Assembly (NCBI GenBank): GCA_000149265.1
Contig: CH003035.1
Location: 208,014-272,013, forward strand
Source of the DNA: Ciona savignyi
Taxonomy: Eukaryota; Chordata; Ascidiacea; Phlebobranchia; Cionidae
DNA: 64,000 nucleotides
Direction: 5' to 3'
In this document: in pieces, positions 26,962 to 39,038 of the stretch
Layout: each line of letters opens with the position of its first letter
Position numbering within the stretch: position 1 is the stretch's first letter
The notes under the pieces: model-generated
Databases searched by the model: none
Seen by the model: only the letters and a program-made list of their open reading frames with translations
Told to the model about the DNA's origin: nothing
Made by a program: the position numbers and the translations under genes

Positions 26962-27399
26962 GGCGGTTTATGTGTATTATGGGGGGTTGGAATTCTATTG
27001 GGGTTAGGAGACGACCGGGTATATATAAACCCTTGGACATTGAAGATTTTATTTTATCATATCGCCGACCCCAGCCCCTCACAACCCAACCCTCTAACAC
27101 CCCAAACCCCTAACATATTAACCCCCTCTCACTTCCACACCCCAACGCCCTTACATGCCTAAGCTTTTCTAAAAATTAAAAATGAATAAACTGGTAATCG
27201 ACTAAACAAATATTTATACGTAGTATCATTCATAAAAAATCTGAAAAAAATTACAATACAATAGTGTCGAACTAATAGTCTTTTAGGTTATTTTTGTAAA
27301 CTATTTCAAACTAATTTGTGGCATTGTGTCACCCTTGTCTACTACTATAAGGTTTTTAGTACTTTTTATTGTTAACTTTTTTAATTAATGAAATAGTAT

Positions 27400-27475
27400 A
27401 CAATTTTTAGCTCTTTAGCCAAAAGGTTTTGGGTTCAAATCTGGTCTCTAGTTAGTCGGTTGTATCCTGCAAAAT
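27400..27475 (+). mobile_element. Decayed tRNA-SINE head
   Basis: 'agccaaaaggttttgggttcaaatctggtctctagttagtcggttgtatcc' parallels the intact SINE phrase around 'gcaggttcgaaactggtcgctagctag' (written here in parts). Only the 5' portion remains. Confidence 0.4.
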
Positions 27476-27811
27476 TGTATGAGTTAGTGGTCCATATTTA
27501 TACACTATTACAGCACATATACAACAGTTACGAATTGATACTGAGCTTCTATGCCAATAAAATGATTCTGCCCGTACCTTTTATAAACAATTTTCCGTGG
27601 AAATATCCCAAATCTGAACCAGACACAGACCAGGATTTAGTTTGTTAACCAATAATAACCGGGACAATACAATTTTTAGAAGTGTTGACTAATACAATTT
27701 TTTTGGATAAATTACGTTTATCGCAAAAAGCTCCCAATAACGTAAAAACCAGAGTTTTTATTGATGTATATTTCGTATAGAAATTATTTTATTCAGAAAA
27801 CATTAATATCA

Positions 27812-27965
27812 AGTTTGGATTGGTATCTCGGAAATCCATTAGTTTCTATTTGTAGAAACAAACGTTATACACTCTTTATCATATACTGTATATACCAAAA
27901 TTGATTTGGTAACCAGGAAACCCGATCGTTTCTGCATAGAGAAAAATAACTTGTATATCATTTAA
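27812..27965 (+). repeat. Dispersed repeat family R4, copy 3
   Basis: Two 'ggtat/aac..aaa(c)cc..tttct..agaaa' modules spaced as in the copy at 7570, including 'acgttatacactct' and 'cccgatcgtttctgca'. Confidence 0.5.
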
Positions 27966-28673
27966 CCATATACGCACCAAATATTTATTTAGCTATATAT
28001 TTTTCATTTTTAGGTAAAAGTATCCCATAATGAAGTGTTAACATCAAGTTTACACTCAAAAGCTGATGGTTTAAAACCGTAAATCGAGTCTGTAAGAGAT
28101 TCACCTTTTCGCTCAACATAAATTCGCACCTGCGCTTAAGCTATATATATTGAAAAAGTGAATCCATAAAGTTGTTTGTTTAATAACAGGTAATTAGTAG
28201 AGGGCTTAGCAAGATACATTTTATATTTTATAAAAAAAGATTAACTAACACTACATGTAGGATAGATACGAATACTGGTTTGTCCTCATTTATAGGACAA
28301 CGACAACCTATTACAGGTGGGAGTTATTGCAGTTTAAAAACTTTCGCAATACGGCAATCCATTTGCGTGTATTAAATCACTGTTTGGTTCGTAAACACCT
28401 GGAATCGGACACAATCTTACATAAAGAAATCATTGGGAAATTCGGTTGTATCTTTTTTGGTTATTACTTTTTCGTTATCAAATTTTAATTTATCTTTTTC
28501 AAATTAATCTGGTTCCTGGGATATATTAGTCCATACTCGACAAAACATATTACACAAGTGAGTAAACATTTTTAGATAACATGTTTGGTCATGTGAGGCT
28601 AAAATATGTTTAACAAACATTTAAAAATACATGCAATATACCACAGTAGCAAACGATATAAAAACTCAAAGAA

Positions 28674-28970
28674 AGGATAGGATAGGATATTCATGTTTAT
28701 CCCCGTGAATGGGAAAACCTAGGAGGTTATCACACGGGCAATCGTCAAATCACCTCGCGCCCATCGTCGGGTTACCGGAGCTATTGCAGTGTGTTGTATA
28801 TGATAGACACGTTCCTTCAATTTGGTAGAACCCATTAATCCGCTGGGTTCAGGCAATGTCCGTAAAGTGCCTTGCCCAAGGACACAACCGACTAGCTAGC
28901 GACCAGTTTCGCAGCTGCAACCTTTCGATTGAAAGTCGACGCACTTAACCACTAGACCACCGGGCCGGAC
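28674..28970 (-). mobile_element. tRNA-derived SINE, full length
   Basis: Three GGATA units at the plus-strand left end, the conserved body, and a tRNA-like head at the right end ('accactagaccaccgggcc' is the minus-strand start ggcccggtggtctagtggt). About 297 bp. Confidence 0.8.
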
Positions 28971-29330
28971 AAAAGGAACCTGGGTATAATGTGTGAGTTG
29001 GTTGTTATAAAAAAAACTTATATTGGACTTGATTATTATTTCTATGAAACCGAACGTAGATGGAAAACAGCACGATAGTTTAGTTTTTATATTAAAGGTG
29101 GCTATATAGGGCTATTGCGGTTATATATTTTGATTGTGTTAACCATTCAGCATGACAAAATGCAGTATAGTTATACCACATGAGCCATTTACCGGATACC
29201 CTTTTATATACCGGTATGTTACCAGAGATATTGCATTATCCTGTGAATGCGTAAGACGTTTCTATTTTTTAACCGTGTTAAGTTTGACCCGTGATGGGCT
29301 CATTGGCCATTGGTTTCTGTTTAAAAGTAA

Positions 29331-29633
29331 GGATAGGATAGGATAGGATATATTATTCCTGTTTATCCCCGTGAATGGGAAAACCAAGGGGGTTAATACA
29401 GGGGGGATCGTAAGATCACCTCGCGCCCATCGTCGGGTTACCGGAGCTATTGCAGTGTGTTGTGTATGATTCACACGTTCCTACAATTTAGTAGAACCCA
29501 TTATTACGGTGAGTTCGGGTAATGTCCGTTAAGTGCTTGTTCAATGACACAACTATCCAGCTAATAGCGACCATTTTCGTACCTGCCACCCTTCGGCTGA
29601 AAGGCGACTACGCACTTAACCACGAAACTAATC
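29331..29633 (-). mobile_element. tRNA-derived SINE, full length
   Basis: Four GGATA units at the left end, then the same body as 28674-28970, with the head slightly diverged at the right end. It lies about 360 bases from the previous copy in the same orientation. Confidence 0.8.
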
Positions 29634-29652
29634 TGTAAAAAAAACTTTTTTT

Positions 29653-29759
29653 AACCGAGCCAAGTTTCGAACCCATGCGCTCGTTACTCGGACCGATATT
29701 TTGTATAGGAGTCGGTATATGTATCGGTTGCGTTAACCATTTGGCCACGCGACCGTACG
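29653..29759 (-). mobile_element. Second tRNA-like repeat family (SINE-2)
   Basis: The minus strand begins 'cgtacggtcgcgtggccaaa', carries 'ggttaacgcaaccgatacat', and ends 'gggttcgaaacttggctcgg'. It directly abuts a SINE-1 copy. Confidence 0.6.
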
Positions 29760-31070
29760 AACTCCAAACAACTTTTTAGTGTTACCGACCACTAGCGGTA
29801 ATCGTAAATTGGCGCCGATCCATGCGCTTACGTTCTCCCAGTATTTAATGACTTCTGGGCATTCGCAAAAAATATGAAGCAGCGTTTCTTTATCCCCTTT
29901 ACAGAAGACACAAACATCCGAGTCTACTTTCCCAAATTTATAAAAAAAATGTCATTGGTGACTATGGCTCTTAGATTAAGTTTAATTCCCTTCTACCTTT
30001 GGATAATGCGTTTTAAAATAATTCCAAGGACCTTTTGCGGTGAACAACTGCTCTGTTTTTAACCGATCTGTTGTTAGCCTAACGAATTAAGATGGCCAAT
30101 TAATGGACCTCTATGCATGTGCGCAAATGATATGTGCCCCTCTCTTAGTTATTGTATATAAACGAGTATTTTGCTGAGTAGCAATGTTGGCAATTACCCA
30201 ATGTTTCTGCTTGGCTGCGCAACGGTGTTCTCGTTTAGCTGCAAAGTTGTGTAATATTGCGGGAGCAGACGTGCTTCTTAAAAATTAAGGCGTTGGTTGT
30301 GTATCTCCTATAGCTGTTTTATTTAAAAAAAAGTTTCCGATGGCACCAGTGTAATTTTTTTATTTAAAAGTTTGGACGGTTTTGAGTTTAGATTGCAGAT
30401 TTTTAGTTTTTAATTTTTGTAAAAACATATAAGACTTATTGTGGCAGAATTTTAAGTGACAGTCCGATTTGTGAGGTCAGTTTACAAGGAAAGGGAGAAT
30501 AATCGGTGGGACCCCTCCTAAAAGTGGTGATGTAGGTATATTGTCATGGTATGCATCAAGGTTATTTGCGAACTGGTTAATCATTAGGTTTAACTTGATA
30601 AACTATAAGCGTTACGCTGCCCTTAACATTTGTTTTGACTGTGTACCTAACAGTGGCGCAACTGAAAGGGTTTGGTAGTATAATTCATCTGTATAGGGCA
30701 AAGCGCAGTTAAACTTTATTATCTGGGGACTGGTTCAGCATGATAACAGTTAGCAACAAGTGGTGGCAGTTTGTGGTTTCCAGAAGACACATAATAAAAT
30801 TAAATTAGGCACAGCATAATATTCACACAAAGATCGCTTACCATAATATTTTGGCTGTGTTGACTTTTTTAAATTGCTTAAGAAAGCAAGTTAGTAGTTT
30901 CGGAGTGCTTTCCCTACAACGAATTGTGAACAATATAAATATCAAAGAAAGAAATAACATATGGTGGTGTTGTAATTATAGGTTGGTTTTCTTTCTAAAT
31001 AAATTTATTTTTAAAGGAATTAACGTGTCTGCTGGTGCTTAAAAACTCCGTTGAGCTTTCGATTTGCAAA
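29760..31070. other. Intergenic, upstream of the sulfotransferase-like gene
   Basis: No gene recognised. The frame at 29874-30062 shows no family features. The likely promoter of the downstream gene must lie here, but no motif is assigned. Confidence 0.3.
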
Positions 31071-32286
31071 ATGAAGGTTATATATGCCGGTTATAGTAAA
31101 ACCGGTACCAAGACAATGACTGCGGTATTTCATCAGTTTGGATACAAGACATACGACTGGCTTGAAAACTCTTGGTACCTTGGTAAGGAATGGAGAAAAA
31201 TTATCCAGGAAGGGGGAACAGTGGATGATTTTAGAAAAATGTACGAAGGCGTTGATGCAATTGTTGACGCTCCTTGTTACTTTTACTGGGAGGAAATTCA
31301 AGCTGCTTATCCTGATGCAAAAGTCAGTGAATTAAGTCTTATGTATACTAAAGTCCGCTGTAAAAATATCTACCTTGCGCAGGAAAATTGTTTAATGAAT
31401 GTGCAACATTTTTAGATTGTTTTCTCGGCTCGAGATGAAGAAACGTGGGTTTCAAGTTTTATTAAGCAAGTAGATTCGATGGCATATAACCCGTGGTTGA
31501 TACTGATGCAAGTTCTCTCATATTCTGGTTGGCAATACTGGAAGTTTGCTAACACGGCTGGTAAGAATGGTGACTTTATAGCTCTTACGTTTACCGTGTT
31601 GTAACATACAAATCTATTTCCCATATTAGCGAACCTTACCATTGGTTATCCATACGTGTATCCTTGGAATAAAATACAGTACAACACGCTACGATGGAAG
31701 CGAATGTATAGAAACCACAACGCGAGTGTTCTCCAGGTACGACACATGCGTTTTTCTGGTGTTGAATAAGACAAGTTAGTTTATTTGATGATTTTTCGCC
31801 GTCAATGGAAAACACGAAAGCGTTATTGCCACGTCCGCCGCCGACCTGCCAGCAGTTGGTTTCGACCCGGTAAAGACAAAGGGACGACGCTTTAAACGAC
31901 TTGGCGAACCGACCGTTTAGATTTATGCTTTGATATTGTTATTTAAATAATTATTTCGGTTTTATAATTCACTTTTTCATATTTAATAGAACGCTCCAAA
32001 GGACAAGTTGCTCGTGTACAATTTCAAAGATGGTTGGGGACCGCTGTGTAAATTTCTTGGTGAAGAAGTACCAGACAAACCATTTCCACGTGCTAATATT
32101 GGAGCTTCTATAATGAGAGAATATATGGAAACCCACCCGATAATGATTAGAATGATGAGAGAGATGATGTTTTCACTTGGAGTTATTACTGTCATTGGTG
32201 TATATGGCGGGTACAAAATTTATCGAAACCCGGAAAGTATAAAAAGTTGGGCTGAAGCGGCTGTAAATCGCTTGAAATTTTGGTAA
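31071..32286 (+). CDS. P-loop sulfotransferase-like protein with C-terminal membrane segment
   Basis: Four exons (31071-31322, 31416-31560, 31630-31736, 31990-32286) give 266 residues. The N-terminus contains the nucleotide-binding loop GYSKTGTKTM (residues ~7-16), followed by the family phrases YDWLENSWY, DAIVDAPCYFYWEEI, and IVFSARDEETWVSSF, the likely 3'-phosphate contact region. Near the end of the fold is FKDGWGPLCKFLGEEVPDKPFPRAN, which is typical of the 'Sulfotransfer_4' group (often mislabelled as NAD-dependent epimerase). After it a segment of about 18 hydrophobic residues (near 231-248, FSLGVITVIGVYGGYKIY) could anchor the protein in a membrane. The substrate cannot be predicted, and PAPS-dependent catalysis is assumed from family only. 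An upstream in-frame stretch has no ATG, so 31071 is the start. Confidence 0.87.
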
Positions 32287-32416
32287 CAGTTTTCCAAAAT
32301 GTAAAACTGAATGTTTATTCAGTTTTTTTCGCTTTAGTATGTTAGACTAAGTTAAATACTAAAATGAGTATGTTTTTACTTAGTTAAATACTAAAAATGA
32401 GTTAAATACTTAATTA

Positions 32417-32422
32417 AATAAA
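32417..32422 (+). terminator. Poly(A) signal candidate for the sulfotransferase-like gene
   Basis: AATAAA lies 131 bases after the stop codon, the first canonical hexamer downstream. Confidence 0.5.
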
Positions 32423-33196
32423 CGTTAAGTCAAATTTTAATTGGTAGTTGTTTTGAAATTCTATTCCATATGGACAGAAAAGTCACGTTACTCGACGTTG
32501 GCTTCCACATGGTGCATATGGGGAATGTTTAGATTGTACGACACCCCTATAATATAATTTATTTTCAACGTGTACTTCAAAAGACCATTAAATTGTGCTC
32601 CTTTAACTGGTTGTCCTAAAATGACTTATACACAGACATTGAATGTAATTCATGTATGTTGTTCAATCGCCATTTTAACTTCGATAGTTCATACCATTAA
32701 CGCCATCCAAGTAAGGGAATAAAAAGTTGTTGATTTAAAACTATAAGTGAACCCATAAGTTTTAGTTTTTTTTAATTTAATTATTTTTGCTTAGTATTAA
32801 ATAACGGAAAATAAAACAAATCACGAAACAGAAACAGACGACAAAACGAACAGTCGGTATGTGGTTAATCGGTGTTTCAATTGGAGGTTTTTCGTGTTTT
32901 AAAAAAATTACTTGAGAACTATATGTAAACGTGTTTTTTTACTGGAAAACTATTTGCGTCGTAATTTACAATCCAGTACAGTAAGTTTAGTTGGTGCAAT
33001 GTCGGCTGTTTTTATTACAAATGCGACCCAAATCACTTAGTTAAAATAGCCGCCTACAGCTTATCTATCCTTATGACCTATATTAAGCCTAAGCTTTTTG
33101 GTAAAGGCTATATTGTCGTAATTTAATGAACAAAAACAACCAACAGAATAAACTAACTCACAGAAATGCCAAATGATTTATGTATGTAGTCATTAT
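32423..33196. other. Intergenic, no feature recognised
   Basis: AT-rich sequence with short A/T runs. I see no gene, repeat or regulatory motif that I can support. Confidence 0.3.
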
Positions 33197-33458
33197 CACG
33201 GTTAGTCTGGTGGTTTAAAGCACGATGCCTTTCAGTCAAAGGGTTGCAGGTTCGAAACTGGTCGCTAGCTAGTCGGATGTGTCCTTGGACAAGGCACTTA
33301 AAGGACATTGCCTGAACCGGGCGGATTAATGGGTTCCACTAAATTGAAGGAACGTGTGAATCACAACACACTGCAATATCTCCGGTAAACCGACGGTGAG
33401 TGATCTAACGATTGCCCGTGTGTTAACCCTTGGCTTTCCCATTTACGGGGAACTATCC
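33197..33458 (+). mobile_element. tRNA-derived SINE, 3' truncated or diverged
   Basis: The head 'ggttagtctggtggtttaaagc' and box B 'ggttcgaaactgg' are followed by the full body. The tail ends in a single 'aactatcc'. Confidence 0.75.
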
Positions 33459-33692
33459 TTTCAGAAATCAGTATCAGCTACCGATCATTTTAATGAAAAG
33501 ACAGCCCAAGGTGAGAACTTTTGGCCAAGCGACGATCAGCCGAATGCACTTGTCCCTACAACAACAATCCGCGACCAAAAGACAAAAGAAAAAGCAGGGG
33601 TGCTATTTAGGTATAAAAAAATATCACTGAAAATATAGCCAGCGCGTCCGCCAAACATAGACGAAAAACAATCATTTAGTAAAAAAACATTT

Positions 33693-33941
33693 CCGGCCCG
33701 TTGGTCTAGCGGTTAAGTGCGTCGCCTTTCAATCGAAAGGTTGCAGATGAGAAACTGGTCGCTAGCTAATCGGTTGTGTCCTTGGGCAAGGCACTTTACG
33801 CACATTGCCTGAACCCAGCGGATTAATGGGTTCTACCAAATTGAAGGAACCTGATGGGCGCGAGGTGATCTGACGATTGCCCGTGTATTAACCCCCTTGG
33901 TTTTCCCATTCACGGGGATAAACATGAATATCCTATCCTAT
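33693..33941 (+). mobile_element. tRNA-derived SINE
   Basis: It begins 'ggcccgttggtctagcggtt', the cleanest tRNA-like head in the window, and ends 'aacatgaatatcctatccta'. A segment between the middle and the 'gatgggcgcgaggtgatc' phrase is missing compared with the full-length copies. Confidence 0.8.
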
Positions 33942-34297
33942 TAAACTCAAAGGATTCCTGCAAAGAAAAGTCTGCAGCAAATAGCGACCAGTACTGAGGG
34001 ATAGCCAGCTTTAGTTATGGCGTGAAAGTGTGGATCGGTGAAAAAAAGAAAAACCACGTGTGAGCCACCACTATTTTTAAACCTCTGTTGAATGCCCGCT
34101 ATATTTCTCATCACCCTTTAAAAAAATCTTATACACAAAGTGTCTAGCGGTTGTTTCTACACGGAAAGTGTTACAGATGAGTTTGAGTCATCTTTTTTGC
34201 TCGAAATTTCTATATTTATTATGGGTCCCATTTGGAAAAATGGGACACATATTGTTTTTGTCCGTTTTTTTTTTCTTTTTTTTTTCGTCAAACGCTT

Positions 34298-35960
34298 GAC
34301 AGGCATGGCTTGTGGACCCAACATCTACCAGAAAGGGTAATGGAATCACAACGAAACTCGATAATTTGTTAGACCACATAGTTTAAAAATGCAGAAGCCA
34401 AAATTTTGGGTAATAAATTTAGGGGAATTCCCCTAGGACGTTAAAAACCAAAACAGTATTTTTTAATAAAAATTTACCTTTTTGAGGCATAGCGCTTGAA
34501 CAGCTTCTCTCTTTTTGTTTAAATTTGGTGAAATGTAAGTGCATTAACCACTGATATAACACTTGAAAGAATTAAAAAAATTACCTAGGAAAATACCCTA
34601 AAAAATAAGATTTTGTTTTAAATCATGATTGTGACAGGCATGGCTTGTGGCCCCAACATATACTGGAAAAAGTAATGGAATCGCAATAAAACTTGGTTAT
34701 TTGTTAGACAATATGTCCTAGATATGCAAAAAACAAACTTTTGGGTAATATACCCAGGGGAATTCCCCTGGCAGGTAAATAAGCGAAATAGATTTTTTTT
34801 TTTTAATTAGTTCTTTTTGCGCATAACGCTTAAACGGCTGCTCCAAATTTCAATTAGATTAGATTAAATATAAGTGCATTAGCCACTGATAAAACACCTA
34901 TGACAATTAAAAAAAGACCCAGGGAAATACCCTAAAAAATAAGATTTTGTTCTCAAATCATGATTGTGACAGGCATGGCTTGTGGCCCCGACATCTAACA
35001 GAATAAGTATTAAAATTGCAATTAAACTTTGCCATTTGTTAGACAACAAGGCCTTATTATGCGGAAACCAAAATTTTGGGTAATATACCCAGGGGAATTC
35101 CCCTGGGAGTTGGAAAACCAAAACGGTATTTTTTTTCTAAAATAAGCTCTTTAGGGCATAGCGCTTGGTCAGCTAAAATGTTGGTCCCCTATCCGACGTT
35201 GTACCATTGAGCAAAAAGAAATACTATACCTAGGGAAATACCCTAAAAATTACGACTTCTTTGAAAACCATGATTGTAACAGGCATGCAGGGCCGGTTTT
35301 AGGCCGATTTGACCGATTAGATCAAATTGGGCCCCGCACCTTAAAGGGGCCCCGCGCTAGCGGGGGTCTTTCTGTATTACAAGGTTTAAAATACTACTGA
35401 AACGTAAAATAAAAAGTGAAATAATATTCTTTCTCATAATATCAATTTGTTATGCATCGTAACTAAGTCAAATTTATATTTCTGTGTCTGCCTGTTACGT
35501 CATAATGAATATGGTTGCTAAACAATATATCGTAAATTAGCACCCACATTACCTTTAATTTGTTTTATAGCAAGTATTAAATGTCTATTTTTGTAGTTTG
35601 TATGTACTGGTATGTATTTTATGATATATAAACACCCATAAATTTTGCTATAAAGAGTGAGGGGCCCCGCCATCACATTTCTAATTGGGCCCCGCGGTTC
35701 CTAGCACCGGGCCTGCAGGCATGCCATATCGCGCCGACATCTCCAACACAAGGAGTCGCCAAAGCGGATTAAAACTGTTTGTTAGATTGTCTAACAAACA
35801 TCTAGACTTTGATAACATTACTCAGATATGTAAAAACAGAAATTAATGTACTAAGCCCAGTGGAATTCCCCCGAAGTAATAAAACTCAATCGGGCTGTTT
35901 TGGGAATTGACCTTCATTATGACAAGAAGCTCAAATTAAAACATTTGTGGTAAAATGTTC
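34298..35960. repeat. ~335-bp tandem satellite, four units, the last split by a MITE
   Basis: The phrase 'gacaggcatggcttgtgg' recurs at 34298, 34633 and 34968, and as 'aacaggcatg' at 35278. Spacings are 335, 335 and 310 bases. Each unit also has a 'ggggaattcccc' palindrome, 'gcatagcgcttg' or a close variant, and 'aaataccctaaaaa'. Unit 4 resumes after the MITE at 35716 and is the most diverged. No coding potential. Confidence 0.85.
35288..35715. mobile_element. hAT-like MITE with exact 8-bp target duplication, inside a satellite unit
   Basis: Starts CAGGGCCGGTTTTAGG and ends TAGCACCGGGCCTG. The octamer CAGGCATG is duplicated at 35280-35287 and 35716-35723. The terminal ~80 bases match the 195-bp copy at 8869; the extra interior is AT-rich. 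The length is 428 bp with no transposase frame. Confidence 0.88.
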
Positions 35961-36009
35961 GAAAATCTCACACGCGTATTCTTTTTATAACTGCACATGG
36001 AAAAAAAGT

Positions 36010-36332
36010 TTGGTTTAATAACTATGGGACCCATGCGTTTATGCTTGCAGAAACAAAACTATGACAGTACGGTTAAAACTTTCTGAAATGTTAATTAACA
36101 TGGACCTGATGTGCACATATCTAACATTAACATATATTGTGTAGGGAACAATAGTATCAAGATCGGATTGTTACCTTAGGGACCCATCCGTTTATGCATG
36201 CAGAAACAAATTACATACCCGGTGTATAAAATACATATGGTGGTTAGGGACCCTGCTCGCATATATATACGTATGGTACAAAATGTGTTTTACAAATAGT
36301 GGTGGTAAAATACGTGGTTGACACTCTCTAGT
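36010..36332 (+). repeat. Dispersed repeat family R4, copy 4
   Basis: Two 'gggacccat.cgtttatgc(t/a)tgcagaaaca' modules, 'ggtgtataaaatacat', and the terminal 'acgtggttgacactctctag'. A matching fragment with 'gataacgcgttctatc' follows beyond the SINE at 36555-36600 in reverse orientation. Confidence 0.5.
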
Positions 36333-36421
36333 TTATCTTAGCTTTGCGTTTTCACCTCATTTATATGCGTAATAAAATTATATTTATGATTGATTAGGCC
36401 TATTCTACCGAAATAGGCCGA

Positions 36422-36534
36422 AACTGCAATAGCTCCGGTAATCCGACGGTGGGCGCCAGGTGATCTGACGATTGTGCGTGTGTTAACCTCCTTGGTTTTC
36501 CCATTCACGGGGATAAACATGAATATCCTATCCA
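36422..36534 (+). mobile_element. tRNA-derived SINE, 3' half only
   Basis: Begins inside the body at 'aactgcaatagctccggtaa' and ends 'aacatgaatatcctatcc'. The tRNA-like head is absent, consistent with 5' truncation during retrotransposition. Confidence 0.7.
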
Positions 36535-36774
36535 ATGTCAGTTGAGTTAGGGATTCCTGAAAGTTTTAACTCGATTGGATAACGCGTTCTATCTTATGAC
36601 CCGGCGACCAGGCATGTCTGTTAGCAGCGTTACACAGAAAAAACGAGTAAAATCAAAATGATCCTCGTGTTTTTCGGTCTTTTTCTACCGATTCTTCTGT
36701 TATGTACAGAATACTGCATTACTATTGACCTACGTGAAAGCAGTTGTTAAGCCGTGTAATTAAAGACCATTTAT

Positions 36775-36783
<9 letters not shown>

Positions 36784-36815
<32 letters not shown>
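36784..36815. repeat. (AT)n microsatellite
   Basis: About 16 AT units. Confidence 0.9.
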
Positions 36816-36817
<2 letters not shown>

Positions 36818-37218
36818 TGTCAAAATTTCACAGCACAACCCAAATAAATTGAAACCACTCGTCAAAGTCGATTAAGAGAACTCTGAATTGGGGTATAGAA
36901 CTTCCGGCGCGTTTGATCTGTTTACAAATACGGTGGGGTATAAATCTTAATATATCCAATGTAAGAGTCCTTACAATGTTAAGTAGCTTCTTGGAAGTTG
37001 GCCACATAACTTCTTTGTTACAAAACCACAACTTTAGATAGACTGCCGCTTAAGCAATCAGTCTGCTTACCAAGAAGAGACCACAGTGCTTCAAAGATTA
37101 GAGAAACACTTCGAATTATATAAGTGCATATATACAAGAGATACAATTTAGGTCGAGAATAATGTAAAACAATTATAAAAAAATTAATTTAAAAAACACA
37201 TTATGATGCTGCAACCAC

Positions 37219-38433
37219 TTATACTTCAGATTCGACTTCAACTTCTTTGCCTTGTTTATATTGGTGGCTAAAAAATAAGGATGTTTGTATTAAACTTAGA
37301 TTTGAAAAAAATTAAAACAAACTTTAAAATTGAACGTTTATTAATAGGGCGAATTAATTAAAAGTAAATAAACATCCCAAAAAATAAATTTGTCAGAGTA
37401 CCCCCTGCTAAGTGGTCAATGTTGGTTTACTGGAGCTTTTGTAACGTGTGTTGCATATAATACAATTGTGTATACTTTTATTCTTTCCTACATAGTATTA
37501 ATAAACTTACTTTAATACACGTGCTGTTTGAAGAAAACCAGTTATCCCAAGGAAGACGTTGCAGGAACACAAAAAGTAGTTTTTTGGAATAATCACAAGG
37601 CAATATCTAGCCCATATAGTGCCAGTGACTGCCAATGATAGGGACTGATTCAAACTAAGAGATTCCACTGGCCGTGCTAGATCCGACATTCCAGCAAAGA
37701 CAAGACCCTGATAAATAAAAATGTAAGTAACAAGACAGGACAGGACAGGATATTCATCTTTATCCCCATGACTGGGAAAACCAAGGGGGTTAACACACGG
37801 GCAATCGTCAGATCACCTCGCGCCCATCGTCGGGTTGCAGTGTGTTGTATATGATAGACATGTTCCTTCAATTTGGTAGAACCCATTAATCCACTGGGCT
37901 CAGGCAATGTCCGTAAAGTGCCTTGCCCAAGGACACAACCGACTAGCTAGCGACCAGTTTCGAACCCTCAACCTTTTGATTGAAAGGCGACGGAGCACTT
38001 AACCGTTAGACCAACGGGCCGGACAAAAAGGAATTTTCTGTAGTGAATAAAAGTCTGGTTGACTGGCTTTACCTTTTGCCATGCACTTTTAATTTACAAA
38101 TTAACTTACTCATTTACACAATGGGAATTTACAAATCAACTTACCCATTTGCACACTGGGCACCAAAAATGTATCGTCTTTGGACCTATAAATAGAGAGT
38201 GCTTTATATCAACTCAAAATATAAGTCTTCTCTTATTGATCCTGTAAGTTAAATAGCGTAGCATGATAAAGTTTATATACCGAATATGAGCTTGATAAAT
38301 CAGATCATTAAAAGGTAGGTAAAACGTATACCTTACCAGCTGGATGATTCCACTTGGTTTTCATAGCAGGTGAGAGTTTAGATTGTATCTTTAAATCCCA
38401 ACGCTGCGCAACTCTCCTTAACGCCACAGCCAT
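37219..38433 (-). CDS. MPC2: Mitochondrial pyruvate carrier subunit 2
   Basis: Four exons on the minus strand (38433-38337, 38185-38145, 37707-37511, 37267-37219) join in phase to give 127 residues, the length of human MPC2. The N-terminus ends in MKTKWNHPAG, then PKTIHFWCPVCKWGLVFAG, MSDLARPVESLSLNQS, TGTIWARYCLVIIPKNYFL and CNVFLGITGFLQ. These are the conserved landmarks of MPC2 (WNHPAGPKT, ADMARPxEKLS, WSRYxxVIIPKN). MPC2 pairs with MPC1 in the mitochondrial inner membrane to import pyruvate. Relative to the family consensus the carrier has His in the usual TVFFW segment, and CSC in the third helix region. The C-terminal tail is acidic (EVEVESEV). A SINE sits in the second intron. Confidence 0.94.
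37734..38022 (-). mobile_element. tRNA-derived SINE in MPC2 intron 2
   Basis: Full-length-type copy whose tail is made of GACAG units rather than GGATA (gacaggacaggacagga, 37734-37750). A block around 'ccggagctattgcag' is missing. The head is 'ggcccgttggtctaacggtt' on the minus strand. Confidence 0.8.
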
Positions 38434-39032
38434 ATTATTTGGTTACAAATTTCAATTTAACAATGCATATGAGCGGCTTCTAAACAACTTTTACTGGTTA
38501 TTGGGCTATGGCTAGATTAATACAAAATTGTCCAACAATGCATGGTAATGTATTAAGTTATGCACAGCAAAAAATTTTAGAAGCACAACAAATGTGTATA
38601 GTTCCCACCAGAACATCACTAAATTTACGAAGCAGTAATATTACTAAGCAGTAAAAAAAATGTAAAAAATGACATGGCAGTGTTCTTAGTTTTCAAGTAT
38701 TATATACTCGTAGCTTTCTACTTAAACAAATAATACATATTACCGATACAGTTTTAAGTATTGAAAAGCACAGCACTAGTTTTATCAGTTTCTAAAAACA
38801 CAATAGCTTAAACCACCATAAAAGAAAAACTATAGCCATGTAACAAAACCTTCAGTACTCGGAAGTGGTAATATGAAGCAACATAAGAAAAGGCATGGGA
38901 TCAGTATCACATAAGGACCAGCAATGTAGGCCTATATGGTTCTTTAATTTAAATATATGAAGCTAAAATAAATAGTATAAAAATGTGAAAGACTACTGGA
39001 CAAGTAGGTACTTATCTGTTTAACGTTTAAAA

Positions 39033-39038
39033 TTTATT
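39033..39038 (-). terminator. Poly(A) signal candidate for the downstream SLC7 gene
   Basis: AATAAA on the minus strand, about 175 bases after the stop codon at 39213. Confidence 0.45.

Noticed and set aside
29653-29759. Functional tRNA gene
   Set aside because: Box A and box B are present but separated by a long insert and repeated with divergence elsewhere, so a repeat is more likely; no intact cloverleaf was seen.
31035-31070. Longer N-terminus for the sulfotransferase-like protein
   Set aside because: The in-frame extension starts with GTG and lacks an ATG; the P-loop then sits at the usual position from 31071.
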